Shown: positions 20,881 to 26,374 of the stretch, in pieces
Numbering within the stretch: position 1 is the first letter of the stretch
Layout of the letters: every line of letters starts with the position of its first letter
Origin: JAAZNO01 sp012798275
Lineage (GTDB): Bacteria > Chloroflexota > Anaerolineae > B4-G1 > SLSP01
Length of the DNA: 26,374 nucleotides
Direction of reading: 5' to 3'
Assembly (NCBI GenBank): GCA_035347995.1
Contig: DAOPQD010000044.1
Location: 1-26,374 of the forward strand
The notes under the pieces: model-generated
What the model saw: only the letters and a program-made list of their open reading frames with translations
Database searches by the model: none
Told to the model about the DNA's origin: nothing
Program-made: the position numbers and the translations under genes

Positions 20881-21783
20881 GTGACCGAGTGGCGTCTCGA
20901 GGGTCGCCTGGGCCAGGTCCTGGGCATCATTTTCACGGCGGCGTTGATCCTGGCTGTCATTGCCATGTTGGGATTGGCGCTGGTCAATCCCATCTCCATC
21001 CTCACCTTCGTGTTGGGACTTGGAGCGCTCGCGGCGCTGGTGGGCGCGGGATTCCTCGCCTACTGGACATGGGGCCTCAGCCACGCCGGCTACACCCTGG
21101 ACCGGAATGCCATCGTCATCCAATGGGGCGCGTATGAGCGGCAAGTGCCCCTCGCCGCCATCCAAGGGGTATTTCCTGCCTCGGAGGTGACGGGCATGCG
21201 CTTACGCCGCGTGCTGCGCTGGCCCGGCCTGTGGGTGGGAGTGGGCTATGCGCCTGAGCTGGGACCGATCTACTTCTACGCCTCGGCGCCGCCGGAGCGG
21301 ATGCTCTTCATCCAAACCGCCGACCGCGCTTATGCGATCTCGCCCGTTGACCGGGAGGGTTTCCTTACCGCGTTGAGCGAGCGGCGTGAGATGGGGCCCA
21401 CGCAGGAAGTGCAGGAGTCGGAGCAGCATCCCGCCTTCTTCGATTGGCCGGCCTGGCGCGATTCCATGATCTGGGGGCTGTTGGGCAGCAGCGTGTTGCT
21501 GTGGGTGCTGTTGCTGGCGTTGCTCACGTGGCGCTTCCCCGCGCTACCCCCGCAGATCGTCTTGCAGACGGATGCGCAGGGCGCGCCGCTTCTCATTGCC
21601 GAAGCCAATCGCATCTTCTACCTGGCGCTGCTGGGAGCGATTTTCCTGGTGCTGAATGGCGGCGTCGGCGTGATCTTCTACCACCGGGAGCGGATGCTCA
21701 CCCGCATTCTGTGGCTGGGGCTCCTGCTGCTGGAAGTCAGCGTCTGGATTGCGGCGTTGAGTATTCTTTTCGGCGCCTCGTGA
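20881..21783 (+). CDS. PH-domain (bPH)-type membrane protein
   Basis: A 300-residue inner-membrane protein. Two membrane segments lie near residues 12-35 and 40-62. A cytoplasmic or exposed bacterial PH-like domain follows at about 68-160 ('YTLDRNAIVIQWGAYERQVPLAAIQGV...VGVGYAPELGPIYFYAS...LFIQTADRAYAISPVDREGFL'). The C-terminal third has two more hydrophobic pairs ('MIWGLLGSSVLLWVLLLALL', 'IFYLALLGAIFLVLNGGVGVIFY' and the last helix). The order strand-rich PH domain followed by 'FPALPPQIVLQTDAQG' recalls DUF1648-like permease-linked proteins. The function is unknown; such PH domains are thought to help membrane protein assembly. GTG 20881 directly follows the recR stop, and no other start fits. 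Confidence 0.75.
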   Translation: MTEWRLEGRLGQVLGIIFTAALILAVIAMLGLALVNPISILTFVLGLGALAALVGAGFLAYWTWGLSHAGYTLDRNAIVIQWGAYERQVPLAAIQGVFPASEVTGMRLRRVLRWPGLWVGVGYAPELGPIYFYASAPPERMLFIQTADRAYAISPVDREGFLTALSERREMGPTQEVQESEQHPAFFDWPAWRDSMIWGLLGSSVLLWVLLLALLTWRFPALPPQIVLQTDAQGAPLLIAEANRIFYLALLGAIFLVLNGGVGVIFYHRERMLTRILWLGLLLLEVSVWIAALSILFGAS

Positions 21784-21816
21784 GGGGCTGTCTTCGATAA
21801 CGTTTAGGAAACAAGC

Positions 21817-22623
21817 ATGATACGCCTGGCTGCATTTGATTTGGATGGGACGGTGATGGGGGCCGATCGGAGCATTGCGCCTCGGGTGCGCGCGGCATTG
21901 GCTGCGGCGCAGGCGCGCGGCGTGCTGGTGACGCTGGCGACGGGACGGATGTTCCCCTCGGTGCTGCCGTATGCGCTCGACCTGAACCTGGACGCGCCCC
22001 TCCTGGCCTGTCAGGGCGGCTGGATCCAATGGACCCACGCGCTGACGCCGTTGCTTCGCATCCCCTTGCCCGTGGACATCGCCCGCGAGGCGATCGCGCT
22101 GGCGGAACAGCACGACTGGCACGCGGTACTCTATGCCGATGGGGAGATCTTCCTGCGCGAGTTGCGGGAGCTCCCCTCCTTCTACGAGGCGTTGTTGGGC
22201 CTGGAGAAGGCGTTGATCCCCGATTGGGAGGCCGTCCTGACGCAGCACACGCCTGACAAGGTGCTGTTTGTGGCGCAGGCGGAAGAGATCCCCGCGATAG
22301 GGGATTTGTTGCGGGCCACATTCAACGGACGCGCGCAGATCTTCCGCTCGCACGATCGCTTCATTGAAGTGGTGCCTCAGGGGGTGGACAAGGGCGCGGG
22401 GCTGGCCTGGCTCGCCGCGCACCTGGGCATTCCCCGCGAAGAAGTGCTGGCGGTCGGCGACCACGAAAACGACATCCCCATGGTTCAATGGGCGGGAGTC
22501 GGCGTGGCGATGGGCAACGCGACCCCCGCCTTACAGGCGGTCGCTGATTGGATCGCCCCTCCTGTGGCAGAGGATGGCGTGGCGGCGGCCCTGGAGCGTT
22601 TCGTCTTGGAGACGGCGGCGTGA
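21817..22623 (+). CDS. Cof-type HAD-superfamily phosphatase
   Basis: A 268-residue HAD IIB (Cof) hydrolase, the usual size, acting on sugar phosphates, nucleotides or pyridoxal phosphate. Motif I is FDLDGT with the nucleophile Asp8 and acid Asp10. Motif II is 'LVTLATGRM', motif III is 'GVDKGAGLAWLAAHLGI', and motif IV is GDHENDIPMVQWAGVGVAMG. The large type C2b cap lies between about 85 and 190. The precise substrate is not determinable. AGGAAACA precedes ATG 21817. Its stop overlaps the GTG start of the next gene by four bases, so the two are co-translated. Confidence 0.93.
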   Translation: MIRLAAFDLDGTVMGADRSIAPRVRAALAAAQARGVLVTLATGRMFPSVLPYALDLNLDAPLLACQGGWIQWTHALTPLLRIPLPVDIAREAIALAEQHDWHAVLYADGEIFLRELRELPSFYEALLGLEKALIPDWEAVLTQHTPDKVLFVAQAEEIPAIGDLLRATFNGRAQIFRSHDRFIEVVPQGVDKGAGLAWLAAHLGIPREEVLAVGDHENDIPMVQWAGVGVAMGNATPALQAVADWIAPPVAEDGVAAALERFVLETAA

Positions 22624-23261
22624 GCGCGCCTTGCCTGCCGATCCAGCAGCCGGGCGCCATCGCGCAGGCGGTGACGGAATTGCGCGCGGGCAGGCTTGTC
22701 GTGGTCCCCACCGACACCGTCTATGGCGTGGCCGTCATCCCTGAGGCATTGGACGCGATGGTGCGCACCCTCTATCGCCGCCGTCAGACTGCGCCGTGGC
22801 TCGCCTTGCCGCTGCTGTTGGATTCTGCCGCCGAGGCGGCGCGCCTGGCCCGCCTCACTCCCAGCGCCGAGCGCCTGATGCGGGCTTTCTGGCCCGGCGT
22901 CGTGACGGTGATTCTGCCCGCAGCGTCGGACTTCCCCTTCCCCCTGCAATCGCCCCGCATCGCCTTGCGGGTTCCCGGCTCCGAACCGCTGCGGCGCCTG
23001 CTCAGGGCGATGGGCGGATATTTGATTGTGGGACGCGCGGCGCGTTCTGGCTTCCCCTCGTGCATCACCGCAGCGGAGGCGGTGGGGCAGTTGGGCGAGC
23101 TGGTGTCGCTCATCCTCGATGGCGGCCCGTCGCCCTACGGGGTGATTTCGACGGTGGTGGATTGTGTGGCGACGCCGCCGGCGGTCGTGCAGCGCGGCGC
23201 GATCCCCGAAGAACGGATTCTGGCGGCCCTTTCTTCCACGGCGCAGGAGTCGTGTCGCTGA
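22620..23261 (+). CDS. Diverged Sua5/YrdC/TsaC-family protein
   Basis: Members make threonylcarbamoyl-AMP for the t6A modification of ANN-decoding tRNAs; others (YciO) have unclear roles. From GTG 22620 the protein has 213 residues. It keeps the start motif ELRAGRLVVVPTDTVYGVAV, the 'FWPGVVTVILPAA' and 'PRIALRVPGSEPLRRLL' blocks, and the end ILDGGPSPYGVISTVVD. The K-x-R-P motif is altered (LYRRRQTAPW), and the S-A-N motif expected after the RVP block is replaced by 'LIVGRAARSGFPSC'. It may therefore not bind threonylcarbamoyl-AMP normally and may not be the main TsaC. It overlaps the HAD gene by four bases and the next glycosyltransferase gene by ten. The longer frame back to 22548 is spurious. 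Confidence 0.75.
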   Translation: MSAPCLPIQQPGAIAQAVTELRAGRLVVVPTDTVYGVAVIPEALDAMVRTLYRRRQTAPWLALPLLLDSAAEAARLARLTPSAERLMRAFWPGVVTVILPAASDFPFPLQSPRIALRVPGSEPLRRLLRAMGGYLIVGRAARSGFPSCITAAEAVGQLGELVSLILDGGPSPYGVISTVVDCVATPPAVVQRGAIPEERILAALSSTAQESCR

Positions 23262-25147
23262 ACGTGGAGCGCAAGTCATTCTCCCGTTGGCTGACGTGGG
23301 GAGCGCTGCTGTTGGCGCTGGGGTTGGGCGCGGGGTTGCGCTTCTATCGCCTCGACGTGCAATCCCTCTGGAGCGACGAGGGCAATACGGCCCGCCTTGT
23401 CGAACGCTCCCTGCGGCTCATCATCGAGGGCGCGGCGGGCGACATTCATCCCCCCGGCTATTATCTGCTCCTCGCCGGTTGGCGCGCCTTAACGGGCGAC
23501 TCGGAGCTGGCGCTGCGAAGTTTCTCGGCCCTGTGTGGCGTGCTCACCGTGGCCGCTGCCGCCGCGTTGGGACGGCGCGCCGGCGGACGGGCGGTAGCCG
23601 TGGGCGCGGCCTTCTTTGTGGCGGCACATCCGCTGGCGGTCTACTACGGACAGGAAGCCCGCATGTACGCGCTGCTGGCGCTCGCCGGGGCGTTGACGTT
23701 ACTGGCAGCGCTGGCCTTCTTCCCTGATCGGTCCAAACCTGTGGGCGCGAAGTCGGCGCTGACGTTAGCGGCGTGCATCATCCTGGGCCTCTACACGCAA
23801 TACATCTACGCGCTGTTCTTGCTGGGCGTGGAGCTCGCCTTTGGGCTGGCATGGCTCATGGAACGGCCGTGGAACTGGCGCAAGGCCGGCTGGTGGATCG
23901 CTGCCCATCTCCTGAGCGCGCTCGCCTTTTTGCCCTGGCTGCGTCCGGCGCTCAAAGTGGCCTCATGGAGTCCGCCGGACCTCAACTCCGGCCCGGCATG
24001 GCGCGAGATGATCCACACACTGCTGGCGGGCGTCACGCTGCCCGCGGATGCCGGGCGTCTGGCGCTCGTCAGCGCCGGACTGCTGCTGGCGTTGCTTGCC
24101 GTTCGCCGTCCGCCGCTGCGTTTTGCGACGCTGGCGGCGTTCTTCACGGCCCTGTTGCCCCTCACGCTGATCGCCGCGCTGGGCATTTATCGTCCCGCTT
24201 ACCTCAAATTCCTCACCCTCTCGGTGGCGCCGCTGGGGGTGCTGCTGGCGTTGCCGTTGCGTGGGCCGCAAGGGGACGAGGGTGGGCCGCGCGGCCTGAT
24301 GCGGCCTTCGCAGCGGGTGGCGCTGGTGTTATGGCTGGCGTTCGCCCCGGTGTGGGGCGTCTCGTTGCGCAATCTCTACACCAATCCCGCCTATGCGCGG
24401 GCCGATTATCGGGGCATCGCGGCGCGGATTGTGGCGGAAGGGGGCGCGGAGGCGACGGTGCTGCTGAGCGCGCCCAATCAGTGGGAGGTGTTCACCTATT
24501 ACTTCCATGGGCCGCACGTGCTGCCCGCGCCCTATCATCCCACGGAGGAAGCGGCGACGGCGTGGGTGGAGGGGGTGCTCGCGCCAGCGCCGCCCCGGCT
24601 GTTCGTGCTCTACTGGGGCGATGTGGAATCCGATCCGCATCATCGCATCGAGCGCCTGCTGGCGCAGCGCGCCTACAAAGCGCGCGACACGTGGATTGGC
24701 GATGTCCGGCTGGCGGAATACGGGTTGGGGCCGCTGGATGAGGTGCCGCGGACGCGGCTCGATGCGCGGGTGGGGGAATGGGCGCTTCTGGAGGGCGTGT
24801 CGCTGCCGGTGACGGTGTGTGCTCCCGGCGACATTGTGCCGGTGACGTTGTTTTGGCGGGCGCTTGCCGCGCCGCCTGAGCGGGTGAAGGTCTTCATCCA
24901 TCTCATGGCCGCCGATGGGACGTTGGCGGCGCAGAACGACGCCGAACCGGGACAGGGCTTCCTTCCCACCGTAGACTGGACTGTGGGCGAGGCGCTCGTT
25001 GATCGGTACGGCGTGTGGCTGCCGCCGACCCTGCCGCCGGGGACCTATACGCTGCAGGCGGGGATGTACCGCTTTTCTGGGGAGCGGTTGCCGGTGGCCT
25101 CGGACGGCGATGTGGTCGTTTTGGGTGCGCTCACGGTCCAACCGTGA
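23252..25147 (+). CDS. GT39/ArnT-like membrane glycosyltransferase
   Basis: A polytopic enzyme of 631 residues that would transfer a sugar from a polyprenyl phosphate to a protein or lipid outside the membrane. The luminal loop after the first helix has 'RFYRLDVQSLWSDEGNTARL' with the acidic pair Asp42-Glu43 typical of GT-C enzymes. 'IHPPGYYLLLAGWRAL' (65-80) and 'YYGQEARMYALLALAG' (131-146) match the PMT_2/ArnT class. About ten hydrophobic segments run to roughly residue 375. A soluble beta-rich C-terminal domain follows ('VTLFWRALAAPPERVKVFIHLMAADG...LPPGTYTLQAGMYRF'). I start at GTG 23252, just after AGGAG and overlapping the Sua5 gene; GTG 23264 is possible. The frame upstream to 22796 is spurious. 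The target is unknown; a surface-glycan role fits the LCP genes and other glycosyltransferases here. Confidence 0.87.
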   Translation: MSLNVERKSFSRWLTWGALLLALGLGAGLRFYRLDVQSLWSDEGNTARLVERSLRLIIEGAAGDIHPPGYYLLLAGWRALTGDSELALRSFSALCGVLTVAAAAALGRRAGGRAVAVGAAFFVAAHPLAVYYGQEARMYALLALAGALTLLAALAFFPDRSKPVGAKSALTLAACIILGLYTQYIYALFLLGVELAFGLAWLMERPWNWRKAGWWIAAHLLSALAFLPWLRPALKVASWSPPDLNSGPAWREMIHTLLAGVTLPADAGRLALVSAGLLLALLAVRRPPLRFATLAAFFTALLPLTLIAALGIYRPAYLKFLTLSVAPLGVLLALPLRGPQGDEGGPRGLMRPSQRVALVLWLAFAPVWGVSLRNLYTNPAYARADYRGIAARIVAEGGAEATVLLSAPNQWEVFTYYFHGPHVLPAPYHPTEEAATAWVEGVLAPAPPRLFVLYWGDVESDPHHRIERLLAQRAYKARDTWIGDVRLAEYGLGPLDEVPRTRLDARVGEWALLEGVSLPVTVCAPGDIVPVTLFWRALAAPPERVKVFIHLMAADGTLAAQNDAEPGQGFLPTVDWTVGEALVDRYGVWLPPTLPPGTYTLQAGMYRFSGERLPVASDGDVVVLGALTVQP

Positions 25148-25169
25148 AAGAATCGAGCGGCGATGCGCC

Positions 25170-25244
25170 GGCTGGGGATAGAATCCCCGGCCGTATGAAT
25201 GCTGGCGCACACCTTGCAAGCAAGAGAATGTGAGTCGTGAGCAG
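25170..25244 (+). repeat. Second copy of GGCTGGGGAT palindrome and GTGAGTCGTGAGCAG tag
   Basis: GGCTGGGGAT (25170-25179), loop AGA, ATCCCCGGCC (25183-25192) form a hairpin with one G-T pair, as at 11184-11206. The tag GTGAGTCGTGAGCAG (25230-25244) is identical to 11147-11161. At 11147 the tag precedes the palindrome, here it follows it, so the modules have been reordered. The palindrome may end transcription after the glycosyltransferase gene, but it has no U-tract. Confidence 0.65.
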
Positions 25245-25260
25245 GGATTGCAGCTACTCT

Positions 25261-25290
25261 CTACTCACGGCTCACTATTTTTGAAGAAGG
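25261..25290 (+). repeat. Dispersed box before a solute-binding-protein remnant
   Basis: CTACTCACGGCTCACTATTT, then TTGAAGAAGG, is the box in forward orientation, with heptamer-like CTACTCA/CGGCTCA units. It joins directly onto the coding remnant starting near 25283. Confidence 0.6.
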
Positions 25291-25486
25291 CAAGGCGCGG
25301 GATGAATCACTGGAGCGGGTGGCGCAAGTCGTCGCGTCCGCGCGCTTCCGGCTATATGAAGCCATCGGCGGCGTGACCTATGTGGGTTTCAATTTCCAGT
25401 ATCCGCGCTGGCAGGACGCGCGGGTAGGCCAAGCCGTGGCGCTGGCGTTGGATAAGACCGCTTTGGCCGAAGTGGGCCCCTTGTAA
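25283..25486 (+). pseudogene. Fragment of an ABC transporter family 5 solute-binding protein
   Basis: An open frame with no ATG start reads EEGKARDESLERVAQVVASA, then RFRLYEAIGGVTYVGFNFQY, PRWQDARVGQAVALALDKTA and LAEVGPL before TAA at 25484-25486. The stretch Y-V-G-F-N-F-Q-Y-P-x-W-x-D-x-R-V-x-Q-A-V-A-L-A-L-D-K is the hallmark central region of oligopeptide/dipeptide substrate-binding proteins (SBP_bac_5, DppA/OppA-like), where N and the D-x-R-V-R-Q-A block are conserved. Only about 65 of some 550 residues remain. The 5' part is replaced by a dispersed box and the 3' part ends abruptly. No other transporter genes are nearby. Confidence 0.75.
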
Positions 25487-25512
25487 CCACCACTGAGCAA
25501 CGCTCTCCTCCG

Positions 25513-26374
25513 TCACTCCGGCAGGCCCCAGATTTTCACCAACGCCGCGAAGAGAGCCTGGGAAAGCGGACCTTGGGGCTCGATTTCCACTGCGTAGCCC
25601 CATGCGTAGCCCCATTCGAGCTCCTTATCCAGGTAGACCTCCCGCTCAGCGTTGGGCTGGCGCAGGGCGTCGGCCAGGATCGCGGCGATGCGCTCGCGCA
25701 GGCCGGGCACCTCCAGGGCCGCCGGGGAACTGCCCAGAGCGGCCAGCAATTGCGCCGCCACGTAGGCCCGTGCGCCGCTCGGACCGGTGAGGGCCTCTGC
25801 TAAGGGGGTCAGCGAGTCCTCGTAGGAAAACGTCTCCGAGAGATGGCGGAAGCGCGCCGCGGCCTTGACGGCGTCCGCCTGGACCAGGCGGACGTCCTGG
25901 CTGGCCTTCAACAAAACCTCGACCACGGCAGGCGTGGCCTCCCGCAGGTGGCTCAAGGCCGTGATAGCAAAGCGACGCGAGCTATGGCTGTCTGCATCTC
26001 GCGTGCCTTTCACCAGCAGCGCTTCCAGCTCCTCACGCTGAAGGGCAGCGTTCAGCGCGTCGGGCAGCACCTCAGCGCAGGCGGCGACGGCGGCCAGGCG
26101 GAGGCGCTTGGGCGGCCACTCGTTGCCCTCCAGCGCATCCTGCAGTGAGAGGAGGAGCTCCTCCAGCAAGTCGCCGTTTGATTCTACCAGTTCCCGGACG
26201 AGGGCCACAATCCGCTCATGGTAGGTGCCCCAGACATCGTCGTCCGTTCCGGCTTCGAGGAGCGCCCCCAGCAGGCGCGGCCCCGGTGCCGTTGGGACCC
26301 TGGATGCGGGTTGGGGGCTCGCGGCCCGCGGCGTTGTTCCAGTTCCGCATCCGTGGCGGTGGGCGTGGCCTTGC
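25513..26374 (-). CDS. HEAT-repeat protein, C-terminal part (runs off the window)
   Basis: The minus-strand frame stays open from its stop at 25513 to the window end, giving at least 286 residues; GTG at 26208 is only an internal candidate start. Reading from the edge, a low-complexity Pro/Ala/Thr/Gly stretch (TGTTPRAASPQPASRVPTAP) leads into helical repeats: 'RLLGALLEAGTDDDVWGTYHERIVALVRELVE', 'LEELLLSLQDALEG', 'PKRLRLAAVAACAEVL', 'SSRRFAITALSHLREATPAVVEVLLKA', 'LVQADAVKAAARF' and 'RAYVAAQLLAALG'. These paired amphipathic helices are HEAT/armadillo-like and suggest a protein-binding scaffold. No catalytic motif is visible in this part, and the upstream portion, perhaps with an NTPase or signalling domain, is outside the window. 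Confidence 0.7.
   Translation of the reverse strand, partial: QGHAHRHGCGTGTTPRAASPQPASRVPTAPGPRLLGALLEAGTDDDVWGTYHERIVALVRELVESNGDLLEELLLSLQDALEGNEWPPKRLRLAAVAACAEVLPDALNAALQREELEALLVKGTRDADSHSSRRFAITALSHLREATPAVVEVLLKASQDVRLVQADAVKAAARFRHLSETFSYEDSLTPLAEALTGPSGARAYVAAQLLAALGSSPAALEVPGLRERIAAILADALRQPNAEREVYLDKELEWGYAWGYAVEIEPQGPLSQALFAALVKIWGLPE

Noticed and set aside
1..26374. CRISPR array, transposase, prophage or defence island
   Set aside because: No regularly spaced direct repeats with unique spacers, no transposase or integrase motifs and no phage genes were found; the tandem arrays here have no spacers.

Overview
This is a GC-rich bacterial window of about 26.4 kb with densely packed, mostly housekeeping genes and short spacers full of dispersed repeats. 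The gene content (two LytR-CpsA-Psr proteins with LytR_C tails, GatCAB, dnaX-ybaB-recR, an ArnT-like membrane glycosyltransferase, an aeRF1-type release factor, an M50 rhomboid-like protease operon) and the repeat-rich spacers fit a Chloroflexota lineage, perhaps Anaerolineae. That placement is inference from gene style, not from a marker gene.

Layout. 1-4.5 kb: a ribonuclease J-like tail fragment, a GT-B glycosyltransferase and two tandem LCP paralogues, a cell-surface polymer set. 4.5-6 kb, minus strand: a PII-like protein followed by a CaCA-type cation exchanger. 6-8.8 kb, minus strand: an overlapping operon of M50 protease, HD-domain protein and GT4 glycosyltransferase. 9-16.4 kb, plus strand: gatC-gatA, then a sugar nucleotidyltransferase and a class I aminotransferase, then gatB and glutamate dehydrogenase, closed by a bidirectional terminator. 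16.6-17.7 kb, minus strand: an aeRF1/Vms1-like release-factor homologue with a zinc ribbon. 18-25.1 kb, plus strand: dnaX, ybaB, recR, a PH-domain membrane protein, a Cof-type HAD phosphatase, a diverged Sua5/YrdC protein and a GT39-type glycosyltransferase, many overlapping or nearly touching. 25.5 kb to the end, minus strand: the C-terminal part of a HEAT-repeat protein that runs off the window.

The most unusual layer is intergenic. At least six spacers carry one short box (reading CTTC-RAAAATAGA-RTCAG one way, and TTCTATTTTTGAAGGAG the other), usually joined to 7-8 bp tandem repeats. Read one way the box supplies a TAG stop codon to the upstream ORF; read the other way it supplies a Shine-Dalgarno sequence. 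Two of the copies are about 130 bp long, lie in inverted orientation and bracket 4.7 kb. Gene remnants (a solute-binding-protein piece, a broken small ORF, an aborted start after gatA) sit right beside these elements, which suggests that they shape gene decay and rewiring here. A second family is a GGCTGGGGAT/ATCC(C/T)C(A/G)GCC palindrome in two copies. No tRNA, rRNA, CRISPR array, transposase or integrase was seen.
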